From Bicyclus anynana (Eukaryota > Arthropoda > Insecta > Lepidoptera > Nymphalidae), in NCBI RefSeq assembly GCF_947172395.1, contig NC_069090.1, positions 16,698,962 to 16,762,961 of the forward strand: a DNA stretch of 64,000 nucleotides, read 5' to 3'. The notes under the pieces were generated by a model. It ran no database searches, was not told the DNA's origin, and was given only the letters and a program-made list of their open reading frames with translations. The number at the start of each line of letters is the position of its first letter. The stretch's first letter is position 1. The position numbers were made by a program, and so were the translations under genes. This document shows, piece by piece, positions 21,249-34,616 of the stretch.

Positions 21249-24200
21249 CGTCTTGACTTGCATTGGAGTATTTCGAAGAATAAATTTCGTACAAAGTGAT
21301 GATTTTTATCTCATTATAGATAACACATCTTCAATGCTCAGCTAACTTACATCAGCACTAAATTCGAGTTAGATAATTATCAAATTTTTAAGCAAACATT
21401 CGTAACTTGTTAGGTAACAGTTAGATCAGCCGAAGTTTTTCTCCTCTGTTCAAGTAACTCAGGTCTCAGCATAATATGTATGGGGAACTGTACTATTTTA
21501 ACTCATGAACTCAAGGCACTTCGCTTAATTGGTCACAAATTTATAAATTTTTTAATTTTACCATTTTAGTTTTTGAATTTAGATTTAATTTAAAATTTTA
21601 AAAGGAGGACACAATTCACAAATATTGTCGTTTCGTAATTGACAAATGACATTGACATTTGACAATGACTGACATTTGTTATGTGTTAAATGTTGCTACA
21701 GTAAAAAAAAGACTTCTGTTTGGAATACATTGTACACTTAAATTGGTATTTATTTTCGTTAATAAATAGAAAAATCTTTACCTTTATCGTAATATTATTT
21801 TGTATCAATTTTCAATTAGAGTATTTTGTAAACTTGATTCTTTCATCTACGTTTCGTATTGTTAAATGCGCACCATGGTAGTAATTTTGATAATAAATAG
21901 AAGAACATTTTTCTACTGCGATCAGCTGTTTGATTCATTTGACCTTTATTTCAATTCAGTACTTATTTGACAGTTTGTGATAGTGATGTGTTTTAGGTTA
22001 TGTTTTTATTGTTATTGGACGGAACGATATGTTTATAATTCTTGTGAAACAAGAAAATATTAAATGAACTATGGATAAGATTTCATAATTTAATAGTTAA
22101 GTGTCAGAAAATAAATACCATGAAAAATTTACGTTGTAAGTTACGCGAATTCTCCATTATTTATTTATAACCTTCGATGAAATGTAGATACTTAATTATA
22201 GTTAGTTTCAATTTATGTAATAAACTAAATGCGCCTTTAAAAAAGTATTGGCACCTATGATTATTTTGATATTCTTTAATTCGTAATATTATAGTGCTGT
22301 GTGTAGAATATTATGAAAGATATCGATATTATATTTTTCAACATTAAAATGCAATAAAAGGTACCTAAATTTACCTAAACATATTTTTTTTCATGATATA
22401 ACTTCGTAGGTAGGTAAATAGCGAGTGTAGGTAAATTAATACATTATTTTTAAATGTATTAATATTCTCACTTCCATTTGAAATAAAATCGGCGGTTAAA
22501 TACAAGAAATGATTTGAACTTTTATTACACTTCAAACAGTGTCTAGTAAGTAGGTATATTGTCATTTACACATTTTTTAAATTCTCATACTAAATAATGA
22601 ATTTTTTAAAACAGCTTGACGGTGTGATACCAATGTGGCGGCAGTTCCTATTTCCGCAGAATAGGTGTCTCACAAATTGTTCTATTTATCATTAGTAATT
22701 ACGTTACGTATCGTTTCAAGGAGAGATTCGACAGTCACTGGATCTCGGTCTTGCAGAGCGATACTTCGAGTTTAACCTCTGGCAGCTTTCGTGCTTGTCC
22801 CACCACCTTTGTAGCAAGCCGTGCTCTGATGAACAGATACGGAAATATCTCAGTTCTTCTTATTTTTTCATCTTATTTTAGTCATCCTGTTTTATACGGT
22901 TGAAATAATTATTATGAGGTTAACAAACTCTTGTAATTAGTAAACTCGATATCTATATTATATGTACTTAATTAAAATAATATAATATTAAGCACTTAAT
23001 TACTCACGCAACTGACGAAATTTTTTAGCAAATTTACATAATACGAAGGTCGCAAATTAGCTAAATGGGTTACCTGTAATAACTAGTAAATACCTCATTA
23101 CATACCTCGTCTACAAAAATGTTATTATTAGTTAAGTTTATGAACAGATACATTATTTTCTTTCTTGACAAGTTTGTTTGCACGTTAACGTTATGTACTT
23201 AGAGCCTGAGATAGCCAGATACACCTCATTTTTTTGTAGTGGTTTGTCAGTCTATGCTCCTACTATAAGTAACTATTAGAGCCAATTTATGGAGTCCGAG
23301 CTGTGATTTTGGAAGATAGCAGGTGGACCCTTGAAGGTCTAAATTCTCAATCATCCAAGTATTTATTTTTAACATTTACCTCGACATAATATGAAAAATT
23401 ATGGCCCCTTTCTCCACTCACACAGGATTGCGATGACCCCTCTAAAAGGGTTGCTATGAAGCCAAGGGTCTGGCGACTGGAGACATGATTTGTCATGATA
23501 TCCCGTAGAAAATAACAAAAAATTACGTATAAAATGTAATCATTATAAATACTAACAATTTTTGATTGCATTACACGCGCTATCGAAAACAATAATACAC
23601 GAAACTATTCTTCAGTTCTCCCAATTAAAGCTGCGAGCACACTTTGCGCAAATAGTCCAGTCGTTTTAGGTTTTATCTGGGGAAATTTCCTAGTGAATTT
23701 TTGTATACACCTTTATTACGATGTTATTATAAAGATGTGAAAAATCGACATGATGTCGTGCCGGCTAAAAAAGGTCAAAAGGTCGCGTAAATCAGTTTTT
23801 TGCCAATATTTCGCGACTTATTTTTTCGGACCTATTTATTGCTTGAAAGTCAATAGAGGTCATTATAAAAATTGTTCCTCAAAAAAATTTCTTTTGCAGT
23901 TTTTCTGTAAAATTAAAGGTTTTCGGATTTAAGCGCTGAGTAAGCGACTAGTATGCATTCACACATTTTTTCACACAAAATTACTGGACTAAAAGTAAGT
24001 AATCAAAATTTCCTCAAAATTGTTGTACTTACCTATAGTAAGTACAACAAACTTGTCTTTATGGTACATTTTATGTGTTGTCCTCGTTTCGTTCGTCATG
24101 CGATTAGTCGTAGTCGTTTCTCAGTTTTCCTCAATCGTCTTTTATTAAAATTCACGTAACTATCTAGGTAGTTCATTTAGAAGTGGTAAAGAGATCCGTG

Positions 24201-25978
24201 ACACTAATCTATGTCTACTAATAATTATTAATTACTAACTGTTGCCCACATCTTCGTTTAATTAGCTTTTTAGTGTTCTTTAAATACATACTTCATATTC
24301 TTAAGTTGAGTAATTATCCGTTGGAAATATTCGGCTCTATTAAGTTTTATTTTCGTGACAAAAGTTTGCCTAATAGCCTAATCTATCTCTTGTATGCCAA
24401 AGTTTATCAATATTTGTTTAGTAGTAAAAATGTAGATAGAGTAACTCGCACGTTTATAATTCAATTATAAACATTAATTTATTATTATCAATATTATTAA
24501 AGGCCTGCCCATTACACACATTATTGTAAGGTAATTCTTAACTACGTACTTGACTAATTATCATGAACTACAGGTTAAAAAAGGCATGAAAATCTTGGTG
24601 AAAAATAATTTAGAATTACATGCCTACTGGTGTAAATGATGGTGGTGTAATAAATGCCGACACGATTTTATTATTTACGAGTGCGTGTTCATTATTCATG
24701 AGTCTGGTATAATTTTACGTTAGTGTCATTATATACACAGCTTTCCGAGAAAGAATAAACAATCGATATTTCGGTTAATTATGCGTTACATCTCTATTAA
24801 TCCACTATCAATTAGTTATTATGTCAAAAGTACGAGTATCTTTGCATTTCAATTTTTTAAACGAGAACAAAGTAATTAAGCTTGCTATTGTGTTTAATTC
24901 GTTTAACCTTGGTTTTTATGGTTTTAATTTGAATAAAAAGTAAATAGTCTTATATTGCTGACTTAGCTCGTAATCAAGATTACAACTCCGACTTGGTAAA
25001 TCCCTTACTATATAAGTATCATTTTGTAGTAGTGTAGTAGTTTTTTGTCAGTTTGTATAAAAAATAAATCTATTAAATAAATATATCTAGCTCAGACGAA
25101 ATACTTGGTCTGAGATATTTGGACCATTTTTTAATTAAACGTTTAAAAATAATAACTCTTGCTGCTTGCTTAAGCTGTTACCCGCTGTTAAATACGATAA
25201 AATTACTTTTAAGATAAAATAATTGTAAAATATGCGTCGAATTGAGAACCTTCTCCTTTTCCTTTTTTTTTTGAAGTCGGTTAAAATATATGGTCGTCAT
25301 AACTAAAGTTGGTTTTAGGCCGTATCTAATCAGACAAAGGTCGTTTCCATTTGGCTCAATATCACAATAATTACAATAACATTATTTTCCTGATCAAGTA
25401 GTTATGTCTACAACTTCGCTCGCCTTCTTGTTAAATAAGTCCCAATTAAAAAAAAAGGAAATAATTTTCAAGAAAATAAATTTAAAAAAAGGGTTTCACA
25501 CGTAGTTTCATCGCTTATCAATTTACCCTCTTTATGTTTAATTTTTGTGATTAAATTCAATTCAATTCTTCTTTATGGCTTTCATAATTTTTGTGATAAT
25601 AAGTAGACTAATAATGTCCACCATTAAATACCAAAATTCATCAAAATTGCTTCAGATTCTGTGTTTTGCGTAAAATGTAACAAATAGAGACATAATATAG
25701 TAGTTATTATGGATAGAAGATAAGACCATAAAACAGCTTCCAAGGAAGTGCATGAGAAAATCATTGTAAATGCCCGCAGCTTTGATCATACGTATTCATC
25801 AAATTTATTTCGATCCTCCGTGAACACTAATACTATTTTCTGGACGAAAGTGTTGATTTTTTTTATAAATATGTTTTGCTAAGTTCCAGTATCGGTGGAG
25901 TAGTAAACGCGTAACAAACAAACACTCACTTTCGCATATATAGTATCACGGATTTTGTATGTACTTTTGTTTTTTGTT
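21249..25978. other. AT-rich region without recognised gene
   Basis: Upstream of Mtfp1. The first few hundred bases should hold its promoter and 5' UTR, but no core element stands out. The GC-richer patch 22,700-22,840 has no supported coding frame. Otherwise low-complexity AT-rich sequence. Confidence 0.4.
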
Positions 25979-26292
25979 GGCCTCCGTGGCGCAGTGGTAT
26001 GTGCAATGGTTTTAGAAGACGGAGGTCCTGGTTTCGATCTCCGGCTGAGCCGATTGAGGGGTTTCTTAATTGGTCCATGTCTGGCTGGTGGAAGGCTTCG
26101 GCTGTGGCTAGTTTCCACCTTTCCGGCAAAGGCTCACCGCCAAGCGATTTAGCGTTCCAGTACGATGTAAAAGCCGAAAGGTGTAAGGATTTTCATTCGC
26201 CTCCTAACAAGTTAGCCCGCTTCCATTAAATTGCATCGTCACTTACCATCAGGTGAGATTGTAGTCAAGGGCTAACTTGTAAACAAAAAAAA
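25979..26292 (+). mobile_element. SINE family A, near full length
   Basis: GGCCTCCGTGGCGCAGTGGT head, GGTTTCGATCTCC B box, CTGGCTGGTGGAAGGC, CGCCAAGCGATTTAGCGTTC, CTAACAAGTTAGCCCGCTTC, CACTTACCATCAGGTGAGAT, GGGCTAACTTGTAAAC and an A-rich tail. Confidence 0.85.
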
Positions 26293-29062
26293 TAGTACTT
26301 GGTTCAAGTCGTTTTAAAATTGTGTCAAAAATCAAAAGGAATTAACGTGTCATCGATGCATGTCAAGCGTGGAGCAATGTCAAAGATTATCCAAGTTATC
26401 ACCGACACTTCATGATATCAAATTGCAACATTTGATCACTTATCATTTGTCAATCTAAAAGCGATCACGCATTGCGCACGCGTTTGGTTCTTATGAAGGG
26501 TTACTGGGGCCAATACTCTTTAATGATTATAGAATTGATGTTTGTGAAAAAACAGGCACTTGTTTATTAAATTATAGCTGCCTATAATATTTTATTTGAG
26601 CAGTCCACATTCGTTTTACATACTTCGGCAAATATTCGTATTAATAGTATATCTTACATGTTATGCTGCAAATGACTAAACAAATAAGGACAAGATCAAT
26701 TGTATACAGGAAAACAAATAAAGAATGCATGAGCAAAGCTTATACAAAGTCTGAGTGAGACCAGTAGCATTGTTATGAATTACAGAATTACAGACATGGT
26801 AACATGAGGTGCCTGTACTTCGAGGTATAGAGCAACGCATTTTACGACAACAATACAAAGAGATTATTTAAAAAGATATTTGACTAAACAGAGTCCTTTG
26901 GGATTTAGTCAAATAAAATAAATTTTGACATTAAAACTTTTATTAATATCTACATAATATACTAATGAAATATCGTGTCAACTATTATGTTCAAATAATA
27001 GAAGGAGCAATATTGTAACGGAGAGGAAGATTTTTTGTTCGCTTTGCGCATGGAACTGCAAAAAATCACATACTCGCAAGTCAGTGTTGATTTATCAGTT
27101 GCTCACTCTGTGGTATATAAATATGTACGAGTAATTGGACAATCAAAGAGAATTAATACGGAAGAGCGGCTTATAGTTTTACTTCGGTTTATTGCATCAT
27201 AATTTTATGGCATTTTAACATATTCAGGTCATGCGTTTAATTAAAATAATTAAGAGAATGTGAAGAGAATATAATTATTATTAAACTTTAGCATATATAT
27301 TCTAAATGCGACATGGCAGAATTCAGGTCTAAGGATGAAGTTGCAGACGTCTGCTAGTGGAAAACTCTTCTGCTATTATATAGCTCTGGTAGTAAAGTTC
27401 CATCTCTATCTCAGATAATCTTTTTACTCCGGCAAATAATAACAACAAGTTATTTTTTTATGAAAACCCCCAGTCAGAGATATTTTAGCTAGAAAAACGA
27501 TTTTTATGTCAGAAAATTTGGAGTTACTCGTTACGTTACGTGTTATATCATTTACTTCTTGTTTTTTAGAATATATATTATTTTACTTAATGTATTTCGT
27601 GCACAAGTGTAATGTGATGAAAATGATTTAGTTATAAGATTAACAGTTTACTTTATTATTATCAAGTTATCAGCCTTGGTTGTTGATCTCTAAGAAGACT
27701 TAAAGTAATACTTCAGTGCATATTTGTCAGTACTATCGTCCAGTCTTGTTTGTGTGGCGTCTCGAGTATTTACCTCGTGCGCGGTTTTACTGTTCTCATC
27801 GTTTTTAGGTATTTATACGAGTACTTTACGAGTTACTAATACGAGTACTTTGAAAAGAACAAAAGAGTTTAATAAAATTTTATATCTTCACTCGTGATTG
27901 TGCGAACTCTCGTGACTACGGTTTTTTGTGAGTTTGTTTGTTTCTTGTTTCTTTACGTCCGATCTTAATTAACGCCGTTTGTTCCAAAGTTTGTAAGCTT
28001 GAAAGTGAGTTTTGGAAATTAGTGTTAACAAAGAAACAGAGGAATTGTAAAAATTGGTTTTTGTTTTCTCTTCATTTGTCGCCCCATTTCAATATTTGGA
28101 GTTTTATGATTTTCGGTTTTTACTCTGTTTTTCGATTGATACTAGAAATGCTAAAGTTTGGTTGTTGGTTCTTCAGAATGCAAAAACTATTGCACATTTC
28201 ATTTGATAAAATTTGACAGAGGTAGGTAAAATTTACATAGGCTTCTTTTTAGCCTAAAAAACTAAATCGTTCCCGCAGTGTAGACTCACGCGGACAAAGT
28301 CTCGGCCATCAGCTAGTTATAGTTATAGTACAACAGGTGGATAGTTTTTGATATATGATACTAATTTAAATTAGTATGTACAGTATTGAAGACAAGTTTG
28401 GGGGTTCCCCACACTTTTGCCATACCTATCTCATCATAGATGTTTACTTTAACAATTCTATATGTTTAGATGTGGTTGTTAGGATTTACCTGTAATATTG
28501 ACATGGCCATCTCAATTCTCAACTCTCAGTCTCTCAGTGGATCACGAGTTCTTGTGTTCGATAGACGCGATCTTATAATCGAATATCTTTTATATCTTTT
28601 AAAGCCCTATCGTGTTTAAAGGAGTGAAAAGACTTTGAGGAAAAGGTATTGCGTGCAAGACGTTTTATTGAATATTTCATTTATGACTTTTTTCATAATA
28701 TTTACCATAATTTTTGTAAAGCCATGTGATAAGTTGGTGATAATATAGCTAATCGGTCCTAGGTGGTAATCAATAGCGCTATTCTGTTACAATGCTTTTG
28801 TCACAGTGTCAATTACGAATTCGTCTCTATTTCTCTCTGTATTACAGATAGATAGAGCTAACAGAGATTAATTCGAAGCTCAAACTATCGAGATCTAAAA
28901 GCAACAGATTAGTCCCATCAAGAGACCTAAAATAATTGTAAAACACTAGAGATTTGTTACGATTCGAAACCACATAAGCTAATTACTAAATCAACTAGGC
29001 AGTTTATATGGAATAAACTAACTATATTACATATACTGGCCTATTCACTATTATACTATATT
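26293..29062. other. No recognised gene
   Basis: AT-rich. A Helitron-like 3' end fragment is visible near 28,262-28,317 (CACGCGGACAAAGTCTCGGC, then ATCAGCTAG before T). The rest holds nothing that I can support; 27,700-27,830 could be a noncoding 5' exon but only because of a weak donor-like end. Confidence 0.35.
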
Positions 29063-29246
29063 GCTGGCCTTTAGTATCAACCTCATTTAGTTTGGTAACT
29101 TCGTTCGTAACACTCCCGACGGTCTGTGCGGGCCAGGAGCATGTAGTGATGAATGAAAAACTCACGACTGATGCACCTGACATCCCCGCACGCACGATTT
29201 TACACCCGCGCAGTATTTCCCACCAATAAGCACCGGATGACATTTG
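29063..29246 (-). repeat. GC-rich dispersed repeat, copy 2 of 3
   Basis: The minus strand reads TACTGCGCGGGTGTAAAATC, GTGCGTGCGGG, GTGCATCAGTCGTGAG and GGGAGTGTTACGAACGAAGT. It matches 44,140-44,335 closely and 5,087-5,276 more loosely. Confidence 0.65.
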
Positions 29247-29691
29247 TTTTATAGAATCTCAATTTCGTATATATCAACTAGCATACGTCAAAGATAGTGA
29301 ATAAGCCTGCAGATCGTCGTTGGTTTTACAAAATAGCCTAAGTCAAGAAAGAGAGCTTTTTCGTTTACTCGTATCTTATAAGCTAAGACCTTTATACAGA
29401 TTCGCAACAGTGAAGTCTTATGTAAGTTTGTGTACCTTTTTTGATTACCGCAGTATAAACTGTAGATTATCTATCCATATGGCGTAAGCAGGGATTTTAG
29501 TCTTAACTCTCTTTTTAAATAGATATTATTTATAACTGGTCGCTAAACCCAGTGTTGTGTTTAAAGAATAAATGTTTTACCTGTGACTAATGTAAAATTT
29601 CCGTTGAGGAAAACGGTCTTGAAATTTTTTTGTAAGGCCCAATACTGACGATCGACTTTTTTCCTATTGAAACACTTATCGACAACTGGAA

Positions 29692-30390
29692 GAGTAGGAT
29701 ATTTTTTGCCAAAATGTCACATTTAACGTGAGGAAGCTAAAACTGTATGAATTTTCATCTTATTACTTTATATTCTTATTTATTTTGTAAACATCCAGTC
29801 AATCTATGTTTTTTACATATGAATTAGTTAATATTGACCTTATTTTCCCCATATGTCTCATAAAAATCAATCAAACATCCTGATCAAACATCAATCATCC
29901 TGTTTATCAAACATTTATATGCGGCGGTTTATTAATCGAAAAACGCATATTTTGACAATCTCAAGGGATCAAGTTAATCTAATATTATTATCTAACATAA
30001 TATTACTACGTACGAAACCCTAGGTGGGTGAGTCCGTCTCGCACTTGTCCGAAGTTTTTTACATCTTGGAAGATTCGTTAATTGCAAAAAATGATCCATC
30101 AAATCTGATAGATTACCGTAGCAGTACCGGTGATTAGCGCGTTCATACAAACTCTTTAGCTTAAATTTGAGGATGATGACTAGGTTTGTATATATTCATA
30201 TATATCATTATAGATCAATATAAACTAATTACTATGTAAAAAACAAAGATTGAATGGATGTTTGCAAAATAAGATTATAAAATTTCAAAATTTACTAAAA
30301 TTCTTTTATCGTAATTAGATGAAAATTCGTACATTTTTAGCTTCCTCACATAAAACGTGACATTTTTCAAAATATGAACTATAACATAAA
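29692..30390. mobile_element. Element with long, diverged inverted repeats
   Basis: The left arm (about 29,692-29,845) and the reverse complement of the right arm (about 30,213-30,390) share AATGTCACNTTT, GTGAGGAAGCTAAAA, GAATTTTCATCT, AAACATCCA and CAATCTNTGTTTTTTACATA in the same order. A spacer of roughly 370 bp has no coding potential. It looks like an old non-autonomous DNA transposon or fold-back; exact ends and target duplication are not determined. Confidence 0.55.
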
Positions 30391-31200
30391 CGCACAAATA
30401 AAAACAACCACAAATGTAACGATCAGCGAATCAACGACGTCATTAATTCGTGCCATTTTGTATGGGGCGTTTTTTAGGGATCCGTGGCAGTGCCGCAAAT
30501 CTGACCCTTAAAATCCCTGTAACTCCGAAAGTAATGATCGCAGATATCCTGTTACTTTTACAAAATTGCTTTATTATTAGCATACTCCTAATTTATATAC
30601 AATTTAAAAAACTGTCTAATAATCTTTGTAAACAGTATAAAATATCGTGATACTGCTTAGTCCTAACGACTGTTGGGTAAAGAAAAACACCAAGCTAAGT
30701 AAACGGCTGGGAGTTTTACTTTTATAAATTCTACAGAGTTTATAATTTAGACATAACGTAGATAGTGTTATCACGGGACGATCTTGATTTTTGTTCTCAT
30801 TTAGATAATCTTTTTTGTTTGAAGTTATCCTATTCTGATGTTAGAGGAAATTAACAGAAGCTGTTTAGAGGAAAATACGCGATAATTATGTAAGAAACCA
30901 TTGGCTTACTGATTTAACTTACGAGTAAATGCTAATCTATACAAGTTTTTTTATTCATATAGTCATATTTTTATTAACCGGCTTTAAAAACTTAAAATAA
31001 TGTTTATTTAGCATCCATGCACATACATAGGTACTAGTATAGTAGTTGTGTATCACCCGATTTGGTTGTTTTGATATTTAAATGTAATTTAAAAGTACCT
31101 TTCAGGGAAGATTAGGATAGGATAGTTAGGATACAAATTTTAAGTGCTTCGTTTTTATCTAAAAAAACCTCAATTTATTCATTGTTCAAAAAATTTGTTT

Positions 31201-31440
31201 CTAGTCTTTTTAAATATAATATAATAATTTATTTATTTTGCTATCATCCGCGAAAAGTCGACGAACCCATGCGACAACAGGGTGAAACGTACATAGAGTA
31301 TTTTGTCGGACCTGGGTGACGTTGTCGCATGGGTTCGTCGGCTTTTCGCGGATGATAGCAAAATAAATAAATTATTATATTATATTCATGATCAACTTCC
31401 GCAAAGTAACGCCTGTTTTTATCTAATATCTAGTCTTTTT
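31201..31440. mobile_element. Fold-back element with 66-bp arms and 11-bp TSD (copy 2)
   Basis: Arms 31,213-31,278 and 31,321-31,386 are reverse complements with one mismatch. The 42-bp spacer matches part of the longer arm in copy 1, so the left arm has an internal deletion. The right-hand module AACTTCCGCAAAGTAACGCC is the same as in copy 1. The 11-bp word CTAGTCTTTTT lies immediately outside at 31,201-31,211 and 31,430-31,440. The two copies share modules but sit in unrelated targets, which shows mobility. Confidence 0.85.
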
Positions 31441-32143
31441 GTTTAAATATCGATTTTATAGCCATTACCTAAGCGACGAAGACACTTGAAGGTTCGCCAT
31501 AAAATCTGCTGATAGACGTCCATTGGTAGATGTCGGCCGTAGGCCGTTGACGTATTTGTAGGGATTTTATGTTGTTAGTCTTCTGTGTGGGAGTGATCAA
31601 CATTGCGTTTTTACGAATTTCAACGATTTCGTTTCTTCGAAGTTCGAAGGTTTCCAATGATTCATCGAAAGAAGTGACGGACATCTGATTCTGGAAGCGT
31701 CTTCGGTCTCTTTCTTTCCTGGCTGCTCGCTGTTCAATTCTTGAATGTTAATTCGTTGATAACGTTTTACAAATAAATGGGAGCATCGCTTCAAAGTATT
31801 TCATTGTATGTTCGTAATTTTATTCATAAAGATCATGGCCCTGGTAAGATCCTAGTCTTATAATCGTAGATGTGGCCTAAAAAGGGATGTGCTTGTTTGG
31901 GAAATGCCTTTTTTAAATAAATAAAATACTTTTTTATCTATTATAATTATAATTATTTCGCTGCAAAATATTTTTCAAGTTGAGCAATAAAAAATGTATA
32001 AATAACAGTAAACCAAAGTTCACGAAACACATAAAACACAACACATTTTTTTATTTTCAGTAGGTTATCTACCTATAGATTAATCGAAACAAAATTCTAA
32101 AATGTAGGCAAATGTCTTACTTTCAGAAAATAAGCTCTTAATC
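31441..32143. other. Unassigned sequence upstream of SLC26 exon 1A
   Basis: Minus-strand open frames of about 65-70 codons at 31,470-31,790 have no recognisable domain and overlap in different frames; they are probably repeat remnants. The rest is AT-rich. Confidence 0.3.
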
Positions 32144-32149
32144 TCAGTC
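32144..32149 (+). promoter_or_regulatory. Candidate initiator for SLC26 exon 1A
   Basis: TCAGTC fits the arthropod initiator consensus TCAKTY and lies about 175 bp upstream of the exon 1A ATG. A six-base match occurs often by chance, so this is only a candidate. Confidence 0.2.
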
Positions 32150-32318
32150 GAAGCTAGTAACTTACAAGATATACCTACTTAATACAAAAGGTACTTATAA
32201 TTAAGCACATAAGTTAAGCACCAAAGTGAGATAGATATTACTAAAGTGAAAATGCTGTGATAGAAGTGATACAAGTACTTTAAGTGATAAAAGTAAAGTG
32301 GACGGTAGTCAAGTAAAT

Positions 32319-32377
32319 ATGAGGACTGGTAGTGAGGAAAATGACCCTGAGAGGGAGAAACTGAACCCCAAAGGATG
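32319..32377 (+). CDS. SLC26 candidate alternative first coding exon 1A
   Basis: ATG at 32,319 opens a 59-nt frame (MRTGSEENDPEREKLNPKG) that ends in phase 2 before GTGAGT. Joined to the acceptor at 37,910 it continues in frame as W-LQSRPSQQF and predicts a 695-aa protein. Only the frame, the strong donor and the matching phase support it; use of this exon is inference. Confidence 0.55.
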
Positions 32378-32402
32378 GTGAGTACAGAGTATGGTGATGG
32401 AG

Positions 32403-32905
32403 GTTGTACCTAGGGTTGCCAACCGTACTATAATATATAGTATTGTACTATATTTTGGATCTGCGTACTATATACTGTTGAATAAATATATAGCACGCAA
32501 AAATACTATATTTGCAACACTGATGAAATGAAATGAAATTTTCATTTTAAATCTTTATGAACATTAATTTTCGACAGATGCAATAGAGTCTAGCCTAAAC
32601 GAACTTGTCTATCTTACTAAGTTGTAAACATTAAACAAACAAATTGAAAAAAAAAATAGCATTTGGTTTTCAAAAATTTAAAAATTAAATGTGATAAAGC
32701 ATATGGTACTCTTATTTCAGACAAATAAATTTTAAAAAATGCAAGAAGAGTAAATAAATGCTTATTATATTTTTAAAAAGGAACGTTGATTTTTTGTTTA
32801 TTCGTAAAATACTTTATTTTATCTAACCTACTATATTTTTTTATATAAATCTGTAAAATAGTTACTATATTTTTCTGAAAAAATGTTGGCAACCCTAGTT
32901 GCACA
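32403..32905. mobile_element. hAT-like MITE with TAGGGTTGCC termini
   Basis: Terminal inverted repeats TAGGGTTGCCAAC at 32,411 and its reverse complement ending at 32,897. Flanking octamers GTTGTACC (32,403-32,410) and GTTGCACA (32,898-32,905) match at 6 of 8 bases, suggesting an aged 8-bp duplication as hAT elements make. It starts 33 bp beyond the exon 1A donor. Interior noncoding with several ACTATAT motifs. Confidence 0.7.
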
Positions 32906-32939
32906 TATGATAAGGGCGGTGACGGGTAGATTGTATTCT

Positions 32940-33152
32940 TCTTAATCGTACACTCTTGGCGGAGTGGTCGTGGTTGCAGCGATGAGCGACGCCTTCTATG
33001 CAATGCTCCTCCACTTTTGGCGATTGGCTGCATTTTGAGTACACTCCGCCAAAGATGACTGTGTAGCAGCCTCAACTAAATCCGTCCAGCGGGTTGGAGA
33101 TCGGCCTCTGGATCTTTTGCCTTGGACTTGCCCTTGCACTTTATTGACCAGA
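32940..33152 (-). mobile_element. RTE-like LINE ORF C-terminus
   Basis: The minus strand reads open through GKRSRGRSPTRWTDLVEAAT, SLAECTQNAANRQKWRSIA and a stop. The RGRxPTRWTD motif followed by a basic tail is the usual end of RTE-type ORFs. Only about 60 codons remain. Confidence 0.65.
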
Positions 33153-33167
33153 TTGTATTAGACATTA

Positions 33168-33310
33168 TTTATTTTCGAATTCTCCCCTTCCCCTTCAATT
33201 AGTCTTAAAACTGTGTTAGGAGTGGGTACGGGAATAGTTCAGCGGGCGGTGACCACGGAAATCATGGTGTTAAGTCCGGACCTTTGTCATTAGAACTTTG
33301 AGACTTTGAG
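33168..33310 (-). mobile_element. SINE family C, diverged
   Basis: Shares the TCCCCTTCC...CAATTAGTC, CTGTGTTAGGAGTGGGTACG and GGGAATAG...CAGCGGG pattern with 8,257-8,430, with many substitutions. Confidence 0.5.
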
Positions 33311-33925
33311 TTTGAGCCCTATTCTTATATTAAACGAGTACATATTTATACTTGACGCCAATGCCTCAAGCATTACGGAGATGTGACGCAAGATGTCATG
33401 GAAATAAGATTCTCTTATTTTGCAAATTTTTGGCATCATGAAAATATTGTATTGTTTTGTGTTGCACGCTTGTTTAAAAACAAATTATTATGGTTTACGC
33501 TTGATTATGTCTAACAAGTGTCTATCCTATCGTCATATTCATTAGTAATTTATGCTTAGCTAATGTCATACAAAAGACATTGGGTGCTTCAACTCACAGA
33601 ACAAAAAATGCTTAAGCTAAGCTTAAACTCTTTCAACCATTTTTATCCCTAAGCCACGCCGCGCGCCGGTGTGTGTAGAGTTATGATGTCGATTGTACGA
33701 AAGAAAATCAGGGAGTTGTTGAAATGCGATAGTCTGGTAGAGAACGATGCCTGTGATTGCCAGATCTACCTCATTTTATGAATATTAATTTTTCGCCCGT
33801 GCTCCTACCATATTAGGATAGTTATCAGTAAGTTTCTGTTGTGTTGCGCATAGGCGTTATTGCTATTAATTTACGATTAGGCACTTCCAAAGGTAAATCC
33901 TTTTTACGGAATAAAAGAACTATCA

Positions 33926-34040
33926 TCATCGTCATCCTTGACAACCCATGTTCGGCTCACTGTTGAGCACGAGTCTCCTCTCAGAAGATTAGCCTGATAG
34001 TCCACCAATGCGGATTGGCAGACCTCACACACCTATCGCA
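33926..34040 (-). mobile_element. SINE family B, 3' part
   Basis: Minus-strand GTGTGTGAGGTCTGCCAATC, CGCATTGGTGGACTATCAGG, GAGGAGACTCGTGCTCAACA and GTGAGCCGAACATGGGTTG. The head is absent. Confidence 0.65.
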
Positions 34041-34616
34041 GGTTACAAATTACAGTGGTGCTGGTGGCCGTCTCGTCCCTTTCGTTGTGTGTGTGTACTG
34101 CAAATTAAAAAAAAAGAAAAGCTAATAAGTATTTCAAGTTAGTATTTCAAAGCCCAACTTAAGGTAAAGGGTAATGGCCACCGGCCAATACAACGCCTGC
34201 GAACCTAGGAATACCTCCGTGGCTCCGTTAAAAAAGTACCTATATGAATAATAATTATGCCGTATAAAAAAGAATCTGTTTAAGTAATTGGCCTAATAAA
34301 ATAAAATGTTTCTTGAACATTTTCTTTATCACTCTTTTTACTCAAAAAGTTCGTCGTGTACCAAAGCGACGAAGTGAATTTGAAGCTGTATTAATTTTTT
34401 CTATTACCAACAAGTTTAACAAACAAGAAACGAACAAACAAACCAATCATAAGTCTTCAATCAGGCTGTATGGTCAACGATCTTTGCTTGTCCCTATTGG
34501 GGACAAATTAAAGATGAATTAAAAATGTTGTAAAACGTTGTAGCAAACTTTTTTTGATAAAGTAAGGATTTCAATATTAAAGTAGATTTTTTCAAATATG
34601 CGAGTAAGCAAATTGC

